A stretch of DNA of 64,000 nt from Burkholderia sp. Ac-20365 (GCF_017104715.1 NZ_JAAGPI010000001.1:722735-786734); one strand, 5' to 3'; shown: positions 18,058-26,890, counted from the stretch's first letter. Notes: a model not told the origin generated them from the letters alone. A program made the numbers and translations.

Positions 18058-18833
18058 GCGCACTGGAGATCCGCGGCGTCGGCGTGACTTATGACGGCGC
18101 GGATGCGCCCGCGCTCGCGGGCGTCGATCTGCGCATCGACAGCGGGGAATTCGTTGTCGCACTGGGCGCGTCGGGCTGCGGCAAGACCACCTTGCTCAAT
18201 TGCATTGCGGGTTTCGTCGATCCGACGCAAGGCGAGGTGCGCCTGAACGACGTGCCGATCGACGGACCGGGCGCGGAGCGCGGTGTCGTGTTCCAGAAGC
18301 ACGCGTTGATGCCGTGGCTCAACGTGATCGACAACGTCGCGTTGGGGCTGCGTTTTCGTGGTGTCGCGCGTGACGAACGGTACGAGATCGCGCGGCGCAC
18401 GCTCGCGCTCGTCGGGCTGGAAAAGCATGCGAATGCGAAGGTGTACGCGCTGTCGGGCGGCATGCAACAGCGCGTGGGCATCGCCCGCGCATTGGCGAGC
18501 GATCCGCAGGTGCTGTTGATGGACGAGCCGATGGGCGCGCTCGATGCGCTCACGCGCGAAACCATTCAGGAACTCGTGCTCGACGTATGGTCGCGCACGA
18601 ACAAGACGGTATTCTTCATCACGCACAGCGTCGAAGAGGCGCTCTTTCTGGCGACGCGTCTCGTGCTGATGACGCCGGGTCCCGGCCGCGTTGCGGAGGT
18701 GCACGAACTGCCGTTTGCGCGCGAATATCTGGCTTCGCGCGATGCGCGTGCGGTGAAGTCGTCGGCGGCGTTTATCGAATGGCGAGAGCGTTTGACGCGA
18801 CGCCTGCATGAGACGTTGCGGGAGGCAGCCTGA
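18054..18833 (+). CDS. tauB: Taurine/sulfonate ABC transporter ATP-binding protein
   Basis: 259 residues. Walker [11 protein letters not shown]-loop in [14 protein letters not shown], signature LSGGMQQR, Walker B VLLMDEP and the switch histidine in [10 protein letters not shown] are intact. The HALMPWLNV sequence is typical of TauB/SsuB. Both ends overlap neighbours by ATGA, so tauABC is a tightly coupled operon. Confidence 0.93.
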   Translation: MSALEIRGVGVTYDGADAPALAGVDLRIDSGEFVVALGASGCGKTTLLNCIAGFVDPTQGEVRLNDVPIDGPGAERGVVFQKHALMPWLNVIDNVALGLRFRGVARDERYEIARRTLALVGLEKHANAKVYALSGGMQQRVGIARALASDPQVLLMDEPMGALDALTRETIQELVLDVWSRTNKTVFFITHSVEEALFLATRLVLMTPGPGRVAEVHELPFAREYLASRDARAVKSSAAFIEWRERLTRRLHETLREAA

Positions 18834-19720
18834 TGAATTCGATCGATTCTGCGCGTGAAGACGCAACGGGCCGCTTACGCGCGCTGCGTAGCGCTAACGA
18901 CGAAGCCGCAGTGCGAAAACCGCGCCGCAAGACGAACCGAGGTATGCCCGGCGAAGGGCCAACGGCTGCGCTGAGCACGCTATGTGTCGTGAGCCTGCTG
19001 CTGCTGTGGTGGGCCGCGTCGCATTTCGGCTGGGTGCCGCCGCTTTTTCTGCCATCGCCGGATGCCGTCTGGCATGCCTTCACCGATGCATGGAACGGTC
19101 GTATTCAAGGCGGCCTGCCGTTGTCGGAACACCTGATGTGGAGCGCGATCCGCGTGTTCGGCGCGTTTGCGCTCGCCTGCGTGACGGCCGTGCCGATCGG
19201 TGTGCTGATGGGCGTGAGCCGTGTCGCGCGCGGTCTGCTCGATCCGCCTATCGAGTTCTATCGTCCGCTGCCGCCGCTTGCCTATTTGCCACTGGTGGTG
19301 ATCTGGTTCGGTATCGACGAAACGGCGAAGCTCGTTGTCATCTGGCTCGCGTGCTTCGCGCCGATCGCGATGGCCGCGCGGGCAGGGGTTCGTAGTGCCA
19401 CGGTCGAGCAGATCAACGCGGCATGGTCGCTGGGCGCGAACTTCCGGCAGGTCGTGTTGCATGTCGTGCTGCCCGCTGCGTTGCCGGAGATTCTGACGGG
19501 GCTGCGTATTGCGATCGGCTTCGGCTGGACGACGCTCGTCGCCGCCGAAATGGTCGCGGCGACGGCCGGGCTCGGTCAGATGGTGCTCAACGCATCGAGC
19601 TTTTTGCGCACCGATGTCGTCGTGATGGGCATCGTGCTGATCGGCGCGATTGCCTGGTTGTTCGATCTCGGCATGCGCGCGCTGGAGCACAGGCTCGTGC
19701 CGTGGAAGGGCAAGCAGTAG
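18833..19720 (+). CDS. tauC: Taurine/sulfonate ABC transporter permease
   Basis: 295 residues with a hydrophilic, basic N-terminal extension of about 45 residues before helix 1 (TLCVVSLLLLWWAASHFG), then about six helices. The EAA loop reads AWSLGANFRQVVLHVVLPAALPEILTGLRIA, the coupling helix to TauB. It ends 4 bp before the convergent agmatinase-family gene. Confidence 0.92.
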   Translation: MNSIDSAREDATGRLRALRSANDEAAVRKPRRKTNRGMPGEGPTAALSTLCVVSLLLLWWAASHFGWVPPLFLPSPDAVWHAFTDAWNGRIQGGLPLSEHLMWSAIRVFGAFALACVTAVPIGVLMGVSRVARGLLDPPIEFYRPLPPLAYLPLVVIWFGIDETAKLVVIWLACFAPIAMAARAGVRSATVEQINAAWSLGANFRQVVLHVVLPAALPEILTGLRIAIGFGWTTLVAAEMVAATAGLGQMVLNASSFLRTDVVVMGIVLIGAIAWLFDLGMRALEHRLVPWKGKQ

Positions 19721-19724
19721 TGCG

Positions 19725-20675
19725 CTAACGGTTCACATTGCTCGCACGCTTGGCCAGCAGACACAGTATTTCGTACATCAGCGTTGCGGCGACGAGCGCG
19801 GTGTTGCCCGTCTGATCGTAAGGCGGCGACACTTCGACCACATCGCCGCCGACCCAGTTGAGCCCGTCGAGACCGCGCAGCAGCGCCTGCGTCTCGCGGG
19901 TCGTCAGTCCGCCCACTTCAGGCGTGCCCGTGCCCGGCGTGAACACCGGGTCGAGTCCGTCGACATCGAGCGACAGATAAACGGGCGCATCGCCGACAAT
20001 GCGTCGCGCTTCGGCCGCGATTGCCGCCGGCCCAAGCTCATCGAACTCTTCGATGAACACGACACGCATGCCGTGATCAAGCGAGTAACGCCAGCCTTCG
20101 TCCGAATTCTGCGCGCCGCGAATGCCGATCTGAATGGTGCGCTTCGGGTCGAGCAGGCCCGCTTCGACCGCACGTCGAAACGGCGCGCCGTGCGTGAATT
20201 TCGAGCCTTTGAACGCATCCCAGGTATCGGTGTGCGCGTCGATATGCACCAGCGCGATCGGCTCGCGCGGCGCCAGCGCCTGAAAGATCGGATAGGTGAT
20301 GGAGTGATCGCCGCCTGCCGTCAGCGCGAGCTTGCCCGCGCGGAATACCGGTTCGAAAAAGCGGCGGATGTCGTCGTGCGCGCGTTCGAGATGGTAGAGG
20401 TCGGTGAACGGCACATCGCCGATATCGGCGACGCGGCAGGCGTCGAATGGATTGAAGCGTGTCACGTGATGAATGCCGCGCATCATCGTCGACATGTTGC
20501 GGATTTCTCGCGGACCGAAACGCGCGCCCGGACGCGCGGTGACGCCGCCGTCGAACGGCACGCCTGCCAGCGCGATGTCGAACGTGTTCAGGTCCGTGCT
20601 GAACGGCACGCGCATGAAAGTCGGGATACCCGCGAAGCGCGGTTGCTGCATCTGGGTCAGGTCGGTGCCCGTCAT
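19725..20675 (-). CDS. speB: Agmatinase-family ureohydrolase
   Basis: 316 residues, ureohydrolase fold. All manganese ligands are visible: GGDHSI, DAHTDTWD and SLDVDGLDP. The family hydrolyses guanidino compounds (agmatine, guanidinobutyrate, guanidinopropionate, guanidine) to urea plus an amine or ammonia. The gene is last in an operon with a polar amino acid ABC importer, an M20 amidohydrolase and a DUF1989 protein, so a catabolic guanidino substrate is more likely than polyamine biosynthesis. The symbol marks the family only; the substrate is not settled. Confidence 0.85.
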   Translation of the reverse strand: MTGTDLTQMQQPRFAGIPTFMRVPFSTDLNTFDIALAGVPFDGGVTARPGARFGPREIRNMSTMMRGIHHVTRFNPFDACRVADIGDVPFTDLYHLERAHDDIRRFFEPVFRAGKLALTAGGDHSITYPIFQALAPREPIALVHIDAHTDTWDAFKGSKFTHGAPFRRAVEAGLLDPKRTIQIGIRGAQNSDEGWRYSLDHGMRVVFIEEFDELGPAAIAAEARRIVGDAPVYLSLDVDGLDPVFTPGTGTPEVGGLTTRETQALLRGLDGLNWVGGDVVEVSPPYDQTGNTALVAATLMYEILCLLAKRASNVNR

Positions 20676-20705
20676 GTTCGGCTCCCGTTTGGCGTGTTAC
20701 GTGTA

Positions 20706-21410
20706 TCAGAAGGTGGGCGGCGTGTTGATCCACAGCACCCGCGTGATGCAGTCGCCGGGGTTGCGGTAGCTGTGCGGCTCGGTGCTCGGGAAATAGAAGG
20801 AATCGCCCGCCTGAAGCCGGTAGCATTCACTGCCGAGCGTCAATTCGAGTTCGCCTTCGAGCACGTAGCCCAGTTCTTCACCCGCATGGCTGATCTGCTC
20901 GTCGCTGCGCGCGAGCGGTTCGAGCACATGGATATCGCCTTGCAGCAGTTGTCCCGGGCCCGGCACGACGAGCCGCTCCAGCATGATCGAACTGCCCGTA
21001 TGGCCACGTCGGCCCGCAGGCTGCTGCGCAGACGGAAAGCGCACGGAAGGCCGTTCGCTCGCGCGCTGCACAGGCGTGACGTTCGCGACCGGCCCGGACA
21101 CCAACGCGGCGATGTTCGTGTCCAGTGCGAGCGCGAGCCGGTGCAGGGTCGCGAGCGAGGGTGTCGCATGACCGCCCTCGACTTTCGACAGCAGGCTCTC
21201 CGAGCAGCCCGCCTGTTCCGCCAGCGCCTTGAGCGTGAGTTGCTGCACCATGCGCGCGTGCCGTAGCCGCGTGCCGAGGCCTTCGGCTGCTGGGCCTTGC
21301 GCAGGTTGCGAAGCAGCCGCGCGCGGCGCTGGCGCGGCGCGTCGCGGCGCCGCCGAGGTCGGTTTGCGGGAAGCGCCGTTGCCGGTCGTGGGGGTTTTTC
21401 TTGTGGCCAC
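20706..21410 (-). CDS. XRE-family regulator with C-terminal cupin domain
   Basis: 234 residues from a GTG at 21410; this start sits after the end of the upstream DUF1989 gene, whereas longer readings run into it. An Ala/Pro-rich basic N-tail (about 1-45) precedes an XRE HTH (RLRHARMVQQLTLKALAEQAGCSESLLSKVEGG), then a linker and a cupin (GDIHVLEPL, HAGEELGYVLEGELELTL, GDSFYFPSTEPHSYRNPG). This is the PuuR-like layout, used to sense amines and amino acids. It probably controls this operon; the palindrome at 26539 is a candidate site. Confidence 0.88.
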   Translation of the reverse strand: MATRKTPTTGNGASRKPTSAAPRRAAPAPRAAASQPAQGPAAEGLGTRLRHARMVQQLTLKALAEQAGCSESLLSKVEGGHATPSLATLHRLALALDTNIAALVSGPVANVTPVQRASERPSVRFPSAQQPAGRRGHTGSSIMLERLVVPGPGQLLQGDIHVLEPLARSDEQISHAGEELGYVLEGELELTLGSECYRLQAGDSFYFPSTEPHSYRNPGDCITRVLWINTPPTF

Positions 21411-21454
21411 GTGTGCGTTCTGTCGATCAGCGTAAAAGTGCGGTTGGGCGAGTC

Positions 21455-22171
21455 TCAGGCGAGAACCGTGAACTCGACTTCGACCGGGTTGAGTGCGTTG
21501 ATGGGAATGATATCCTGCGGGCACGCCGACATCACGACGACACAATCCATCACGGCCTTGATATCCACATGATCGCCCGCCTTCGACACGGGTGGCAGCC
21601 AGTCGATCGTATAGTCCGGCTTGACGGGAATGTTCATCCACAGATTGAACGGTTGCGGGACCTCACGCGTGCGCAGGCCGATCGCCTTGAGCGCCAGCCG
21701 CAGATTGTCCGCGCAGTTGTCGTGATAGTTCTCCACACCCAGATTCTTGTAGCGGTACAGGTCGCACGCGGCGATCAGCGTGTCGTGCACGCCCGGCGAC
21801 GTGTCCGCGACCAGTTCGGCAATCGGCCGGCGATGATTCGTCACGAGCGGATCGCCCGGTTGCGGAATGATCTTGTCGATAAACGCGCGCGTGTGTTCGA
21901 ACGAGAGGAACTCGTTCAGGTGCGTGGCATTGAAAATCCACGTATCGCAAACCTGCGTGCCGTGCGGGTTCGAAATGCGGATGGTTTGCCCGGCCTTGAC
22001 CCGCACCGCACGGCCGCAGCGTGCGGGCACCGTGTAGGTCTTGCCGGGTTCGGGCGTGCCGTCGGCGGAAATCGGTTCGTGCAGCGTGGCGTTCTGGCCG
22101 AGTTCGTTGCCGTTGTCGTCAGTCGCGTGGGCATGCGTGTGAGTATGCGTGTGTGAGTGAGTCGTGCTCAT
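21455..22171 (-). CDS. DUF1989 (urea carboxylase-associated) protein with histidine-rich N-terminus
   Basis: 238 residues. The DUF1989 core includes YTVPARCGRAVRVKAGQTIRI, GTQVCDTWIFNA and the C-terminal CPQDIIPINALNP motif with its cysteine. Members of this family include the subunits of carboxyguanidine deiminase and proteins beside urea carboxylase. The first 18 residues carry an HSHTHTHTHAHA run, which could bind or store a metal such as nickel or zinc; this is unusual for the family. Here it stands alone, without its usual paired paralogue or urea carboxylase. It lies 12 bp after the M20 hydrolase gene. Activity is inferred to be on a guanidino or ureido compound. Confidence 0.82.
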   Translation of the reverse strand: MSTTHSHTHTHTHAHATDDNGNELGQNATLHEPISADGTPEPGKTYTVPARCGRAVRVKAGQTIRISNPHGTQVCDTWIFNATHLNEFLSFEHTRAFIDKIIPQPGDPLVTNHRRPIAELVADTSPGVHDTLIAACDLYRYKNLGVENYHDNCADNLRLALKAIGLRTREVPQPFNLWMNIPVKPDYTIDWLPPVSKAGDHVDIKAVMDCVVVMSACPQDIIPINALNPVEVEFTVLA

Positions 22172-22183
22172 AGTGGTTCCTTG

Positions 22184-23431
22184 TCAGTCGTTACAGAGCG
22201 TGGTGAGGGTGTGTGCGAGCGCGCGTGCGCCCAGCACGAGGTGATGGGCATCCGTGGCTTCGGCCGGGTTGTGGCTGATACCGTCGCGGCTCGGTACGAA
22301 CAGCATCGCAGTCGGGCAGTGCTGCGCGAGATACATCGCGTCGTGAAAGGCGCCCGACGTGAGGCGCAGTGCCTGAGCGTCGAGCGCGTGGCAGGCTGCG
22401 TCGATATGCGCGAGCACCGTTGCATCGAATTGCACAGGTACGTGCGTGAAAAGCGGCACGATCTGCGCGCCGTGGCGCCTTGCGCAAGCCGCAACCAGTG
22501 CGTCGAACGCGTCTAGCACGTGCGCGTCGGGGTGACGGAAATCGACAGAGAAGGTCACGTCGGATGGAATCGTGTTGATCGAATTCGGCGTGACGCTCCA
22601 GCGTCCGAAGGTGACGCGTGTGTGATCGCCGCCCAGCGACGCGGCCATTTCTTCGATCGATGCACGCAGCGTGACGGCAAGCGTCATCGCGTCGCGGCGC
22701 ATTGGCATCGGCGTGGTGCCCGCATGCGCGGCGACGCCTTTGCAATGGAACTCATACCAGCGCACGCCCTGAATACCGGTGACGACACCGAGCGGCACAT
22801 CTGCGTTCTCCAGTTGCGGACCTTGCTCGATATGCAGTTCGACGAACGCATGCGCGGGCTTCAGGTCATCGAGTAACGGCAGTTCCGGAAAGGCTCGCCG
22901 ATGGTTTTCCAGCGCGGCACGCAGCGTGATGCCTTCAGCGTCGGCAGCATCGCGATAGGCCGCCATCCGCGACGGCTCGACATACGCGCTCGAACCCATC
23001 GCGCCCGGCGCGAAGCGCGTGCCTTCTTCGTTGGTCCAGATCGCCACTTCGAGCGGACGACGCGTGCGGATACCGGCATCGTTGAGCGCGGCAATGCATT
23101 CGAAGCCGGCAAGCACGCCATAGCAGCCGTCGAGCTTTCCGCCTGACGGTTGCGTGTCGATGTGACTGCCCGTTATCACAGGCGGCGCATCGTCGATGCC
23201 GGGCCGGCGGATGAACAGGTTCGCGCAGGCGTCCGTGGAGACGGTGCAGCCCAGTGCATGCGCACGTTCGATCAGATAGCGGCGCGCATCCAGATCCGTT
23301 GCACTCAGCGCGGGGCGGTTCACGCCGCCGTCGGAACGCGCGCCGAATGTGGCGAGGGCTTCGATCGACGCGAGCAGACGTGCTTCGTCGATATGATTTG
23401 CCGCGCGGATTGCATCGTCTGTGTGGATCAT
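22184..23431 (-). CDS. M20-family Zn-dependent amidohydrolase (N-carbamoyl amino acid hydrolase/allantoate amidohydrolase type)
   Basis: 415 residues. Metal-site motifs are GSHIDTQPSGGKLDG and WTNEEGTRF, with ELHIEQGP and a C-terminal SGAFHDAMYLA segment carrying the last histidine. The family splits N-carbamoyl-amino acids, allantoate, ureidoglycolate or beta-ureidopropionate to CO2, ammonia and an amine. Its start overlaps the stop of the ABC ATPase gene (ATGA). With DUF1989 and a ureohydrolase behind it, it probably finishes the breakdown of an imported ureido or guanidino compound. Confidence 0.88.
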   Translation of the reverse strand: MIHTDDAIRAANHIDEARLLASIEALATFGARSDGGVNRPALSATDLDARRYLIERAHALGCTVSTDACANLFIRRPGIDDAPPVITGSHIDTQPSGGKLDGCYGVLAGFECIAALNDAGIRTRRPLEVAIWTNEEGTRFAPGAMGSSAYVEPSRMAAYRDAADAEGITLRAALENHRRAFPELPLLDDLKPAHAFVELHIEQGPQLENADVPLGVVTGIQGVRWYEFHCKGVAAHAGTTPMPMRRDAMTLAVTLRASIEEMAASLGGDHTRVTFGRWSVTPNSINTIPSDVTFSVDFRHPDAHVLDAFDALVAACARRHGAQIVPLFTHVPVQFDATVLAHIDAACHALDAQALRLTSGAFHDAMYLAQHCPTAMLFVPSRDGISHNPAEATDAHHLVLGARALAHTLTTLCND

Positions 23432-24270
23432 GACGATGCTCCCGACGTTTGCTCCACGCTATTCGCCCTGTTTTCCGGCGCAGTAAAGCTCAGACTTCGA
23501 TCGAACCACGGCTTGAGAAACTGCTGCAGGCGAGGCGTGCGCGAATTGCCGAACAGTTGCGCGGGCGCTCCCGACTCGACGATCTGACCGGCTTCCATGA
23601 ACACGACCTTGTCGGAAATTTTCGCGGCGAAGCTCATCTCGTGCGTGACCATCACCATCGTCATGCCATCCTGTGCAAGCGAGCGAATCACGTTCAGCAC
23701 TTCTTCGACCAGTTCTGGATCGAGCGCCGAAGTCGGTTCGTCGAGCAGCATCACTTCCGGCTCGATGGCGAGCGCGCGTGCAATGCCGACGCGCTGCTGT
23801 TGTCCGCCGCTCAGCCGTGCTGGATACACATCGGCCTTGTGCTGCAAACCCACGCGTGCGAGCGCGGCCTGTGCCTTTGCGCGTGCATCCGCACGGGACA
23901 TTTTCTTGGCCAGCACGAGCGGCGCGGCGACGTTGTCGAGCACGCTCATATGTGGCCATAGGTTGAACTGCTGGAACACCATCGAAACCGGGCGCCGCAC
24001 CTCGGCGATGCTCACCTCGCTGTCGCGATCGCGCGCCGTGCGGCCCGCGGAGCGATAGCCGAGCAGTTGTCCCTTGATCCAGACTTCGCCTTCATCATAG
24101 GCTTCGAGGAAGTTCATGCAGCGCAGCGCCGTCGTCTTGCCCGAACCGGATGGCCCGATCAGCGTGACGATTTCGCCGCGCATCACGTCGAGGTCGATGC
24201 CCTTGAGCACGCGGGTTGCGCCGTACGATTTGCCGACGGCGCGCAGCTTGAGTATGGGTTGAGCGCTCAT
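23428..24270 (-). CDS. Polar amino acid ABC transporter ATP-binding protein
   Basis: 280 residues. Walker A GPSGSGKTT, signature LSGGQQQR, Walker B VMLLDEP and H-loop MVTHEM are present. The insert around GYRSAGRTARDRDSEVSIAEVRR between Walker A and the Q-loop, and MNFLEAYDEGEVWIKG, resemble the HisP/OccP subgroup. A C-terminal tail of about 25 residues extends past the core. It overlaps both neighbours by ATGA. Confidence 0.9.
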   Translation of the reverse strand: MSAQPILKLRAVGKSYGATRVLKGIDLDVMRGEIVTLIGPSGSGKTTALRCMNFLEAYDEGEVWIKGQLLGYRSAGRTARDRDSEVSIAEVRRPVSMVFQQFNLWPHMSVLDNVAAPLVLAKKMSRADARAKAQAALARVGLQHKADVYPARLSGGQQQRVGIARALAIEPEVMLLDEPTSALDPELVEEVLNVIRSLAQDGMTMVMVTHEMSFAAKISDKVVFMEAGQIVESGAPAQLFGNSRTPRLQQFLKPWFDRSLSFTAPENRANSVEQTSGASS

Positions 24271-24932
24271 GAGGCTTTATTTGCGTCGTTACGCAGAAAA
24301 GGGATCATCGACGTCGCGCGCTGCGCGAGCAGCGACACGGCCTGGGTGAGCAGCCAGTAGCTCACGATCAGCAGCGCATACGGGCCGATGTAGGTGTAGG
24401 TGGACGCGACGATGTCGCTTGCCGTCATCGTCAGTTCCGGCACTGTGATGATCGATGCCACGGCGCTTTCCTTGATGACGAGAATGGTCTGGTTCGCGAG
24501 CAGCGGCACTGCGAACGCGAGCGCCTGCGGCAGTTCGATCGCGCGAAACGCGGACCAGCGGCTCACGCCGAACGCCTGCGCGGCTTCGAGCTGGCCGCGC
24601 GGCACGCTGGCCCACGCCGCGCGAAAAATCTCCGCGAAATAGGCGCTGGCGTAAATTGCGAGCGAGACGACGGTCGCCTGAACGGCTGTCATCGTGATAC
24701 CGAAGACGGGCAGGCCGAAGTAGACGATCATCAGTTGCGACAGATACGGCATGCCGCGAATCAGCCAGACAAATAAGCCATAGGGCGCGGCAATCATGCT
24801 TGTGTAACGCAGACGCAATGCGTTGAGCGCGAAACCGCCGGCGATGCCGAGCAGCGCTGCGATCACGCTGACTTCGAGCGTGACGAGCATCGCGTCAGCA
24901 AAACGAGGCACAAGAGCGAGCAGGTTATCCAT
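24267..24932 (-). CDS. Polar amino acid ABC transporter permease
   Basis: 221 residues, about five helices, HisM-type. The RGMPYLSQLMIVYFGLP and AYFAEIFRAAWASVPRGQLEAAQAFG motifs (family signature and EAA coupling loop) are clear. It starts 15 bp after the other permease and overlaps the ATPase start, so the two permeases form the heterodimeric channel. Confidence 0.9.
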   Translation of the reverse strand: MDNLLALVPRFADAMLVTLEVSVIAALLGIAGGFALNALRLRYTSMIAAPYGLFVWLIRGMPYLSQLMIVYFGLPVFGITMTAVQATVVSLAIYASAYFAEIFRAAWASVPRGQLEAAQAFGVSRWSAFRAIELPQALAFAVPLLANQTILVIKESAVASIITVPELTMTASDIVASTYTYIGPYALLIVSYWLLTQAVSLLAQRATSMIPFLRNDANKAS

Positions 24933-24947
24933 GCGATGGGTTCCCGG

Positions 24948-25610
24948 TCATGCACGCGACGCCACGCGGCGCTCGTAGCAATGCGCGGCGAAAGACAAGA
25001 GCGTCGTGATCGCCAGATAGAAGATTGCGGCGCACGTGTACACCTCGAGCGGACGATATGTCGACGACGACAGTTGCTGGCCGACGCGCATCAGATCCGT
25101 CACGGAGATCACCGACACCACCGCCGACGCCTTGACGATATCGATCATCTCCGACACCAGCGCGGGCAGCGTCGCGCGCACCACCTGCGGCACTTCGATA
25201 TGCCACAGCACCTGGCGTCGCGTGAGATTGAACGTGACGGCCGCTTCGATCTGCCCGCGAGCAATCGCGCGAAAGCCCGCGCCGAGAATCTGCGACTGAT
25301 ACGCGGCCGTGTTCATCGACAGCCCGATTGCTGCCGCGACGATGCCCGGCACGGCAAGCCCCAACGCTGACGGCACGTAATACATCACGAGCAGTTGCGC
25401 GAGCACGGGCGTGCCGCGAAACACGCTGACGTAGACACGCGCACCGCCTGAGAGCAGGCGGCTGTCGCTGGCCGACATCGTGTAGATGAAGATGCCGGCA
25501 AAGAAACCGCACAGCACAGCGGCCGCGGACAGCCACAGCGTTGTCAGTGCGCCATCCAGCAGTTGCGGCAGATAGCTGGCGCAGCGTGCGAGCAGATCGG
25601 GAGCGTTCAT
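24948..25610 (-). CDS. Polar amino acid ABC transporter permease
   Basis: 220 residues. FRGTPVLAQLLVMYY and AAYQSQILGAGFRAIARGQIEAAVTF are the family signature and EAA loop. It lies 18 bp after the binding-protein gene. An alternative, longer open frame on the same strand (24925-25686) has no similarity and is a shadow. Confidence 0.9.
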   Translation of the reverse strand: MNAPDLLARCASYLPQLLDGALTTLWLSAAAVLCGFFAGIFIYTMSASDSRLLSGGARVYVSVFRGTPVLAQLLVMYYVPSALGLAVPGIVAAAIGLSMNTAAYQSQILGAGFRAIARGQIEAAVTFNLTRRQVLWHIEVPQVVRATLPALVSEMIDIVKASAVVSVISVTDLMRVGQQLSSSTYRPLEVYTCAAIFYLAITTLLSFAAHCYERRVASRA

Positions 25611-25628
25611 GAATCGGTACGCGGCGCG

Positions 25629-26486
25629 TCAGATCGAGGGCGCGGGAACGGTGTCGACGGGAACGTCCATCGTCGAGCCGAACCATTTCTCTTGCAGCTT
25701 CTTCATCGTGCCGTCGCGGTTCGCGCGTGCAATGCCGTCGCTAAACAGTTTGACGAGCGCGGCGCTGTCGCTGTCCTTGCGCGCGACCCACGCGAAATAG
25801 CTCTTCGGGCCGATCGTCTGCGGCAGCAGCGTGAACACGCCCGGACGCGATTTCATCAACGGTCCGAGGTTCGCGACCGATTGCGCGACGGCATCGAGAC
25901 GACCGACGGCGAGGTCGGCATAGGCTTCGTCGAACGCGACGTACTGCTTGATCTGCTTGATGCCGGGGCCGCCTGCATCCTTGAGTTTCTTGTCGAGCGC
26001 CTGAAGGGCCTGCAATTGCGCCGAGCCCGTCTGCGAACCGACGATCTTGCCGTTCAGATCCTCAGGCGACTTGATGGAACTGTTGCCGTTGCGCAGCAGA
26101 ACGCCCGTAGTTGCATCGGCGACCGGCACCGTGAACGCGAAGTGGCTGACACGGTCCTTGTTGACAGTCACGGCCGTCACGACGATGTCGAAGCGTTTCG
26201 CGTCGAGTCCGGGCAGCAGCCCTTGAAACGGCAGGTCCAGTTGCTTGACCTTCACATCGGGCAACGACTTCAGCACATAGGCCATCAGGTCCGCGTCGTA
26301 GCCGACGATCTTGCCGTTATCGACGTATTCGAACGGCGCGTAGCGGGCCTCCGTCGCGATGGTGATTTCCTTGTTCGACTTGATGCGCGCCAGCAGATCG
26401 TCCGACTGCGCGCGGCTGGGCGTGGCGCTAACGAATGCGAGCGCACCGAGCAACGAGAAGACCAGACTGCGGAGAGGCTTGTTCAT
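25629..26486 (-). CDS. Polar amino acid ABC transporter substrate-binding protein
   Basis: 285 residues with a Sec signal peptide (LRSLVFSLLGALAFVSATPSRAQ). The mature protein shows the bacterial SBP family 3 pattern: TIATEARYAPFEYVDNGKIVGYDADLM, RFDIVVTAVTVNKDR, and LNGKIVGSQTGSAQ. It is the first gene of an eight-gene operon and directly follows a recognisable sigma-70 promoter. The ligand is probably a guanidino or ureido amino acid derivative, from the enzymes encoded downstream (inference). Confidence 0.9.
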   Translation of the reverse strand: MNKPLRSLVFSLLGALAFVSATPSRAQSDDLLARIKSNKEITIATEARYAPFEYVDNGKIVGYDADLMAYVLKSLPDVKVKQLDLPFQGLLPGLDAKRFDIVVTAVTVNKDRVSHFAFTVPVADATTGVLLRNGNSSIKSPEDLNGKIVGSQTGSAQLQALQALDKKLKDAGGPGIKQIKQYVAFDEAYADLAVGRLDAVAQSVANLGPLMKSRPGVFTLLPQTIGPKSYFAWVARKDSDSAALVKLFSDGIARANRDGTMKKLQEKWFGSTMDVPVDTVPAPSI

Positions 26487-26515
26487 GACGCTTCCTTGTG
26501 AAAGGCCCGTGGCCG

Positions 26516-26555
26516 ATTATGAAAGTTAAAAGAATTTGATTCAAGTTACTTGAAT
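26516..26555 (-). promoter_or_regulatory. Sigma-70 promoter with overlapping palindromic operator
   Basis: On the minus strand TTGAAT (26544-26539) and CATAAT (26521-26516) are separated by exactly 17 nt, about 30 bp before the binding-protein ATG. The -35 box lies inside the perfect inverted repeat ATTCAAG-TTA-CTTGAAT (26539-26555), so a factor bound there would block RNA polymerase. The operon's own XRE-cupin protein is the natural candidate. The remaining gap to 26890 holds no gene. Confidence 0.65.
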
Positions 26556-26852
26556 GGAGTTCAATAAGCATGAGGCGTGCCATGCAGTGCGGCCTAGCCG
26601 GGCGTGGAGAGAGGCTTGCGCGATGCACCGATGCGGGGAGCTTTCTGGCAATCGGGTTCGTGTGCGGCGCACGATGCACCGCGCTGGGGAAGCGTCGAAG
26701 CAGCCGATGTCGTAATTGGTCGAATCGGCGTCGCGCTGGCATCACAGAAACAAACAGGGGCCGCCGTTAGTGCTGTAGACGGCCTGCATTCGTGCACTCG
26801 TGCATTCGCAAGGCCGGTCCCGATTCCGTTCTGACTACCGGAGAAACGCTGC

Positions 26853-26874
26853 GCGCGCCGTATTTGCGGCGCGC
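26853..26874 (+). other. Perfect hairpin just before the chemoreceptor gene
   Basis: GCGCGCCG-TATTTG-CGGCGCGC forms an 8-bp GC stem ending 16 bp before the ATG at 26891. It could reduce access to the start region or act as an operator. The 404-bp gap between 26487 and 26890 has this hairpin and the minus-strand promoter but no gene. Confidence 0.35.
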
Positions 26875-26890
26875 ACGCTGCATTGCGCTC

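Noticed and set aside
22130..22170. The alternating GT/CA-rich tract as a microsatellite or regulatory repeat
   Set aside because: It is the coding sequence of the His-Thr-His tail of the DUF1989 protein, in frame and explained by it.
24925..25686. A 253-codon minus-strand frame overlapping an ABC permease
   Set aside because: Arg-rich shadow of the true permease frame 24948-25610.
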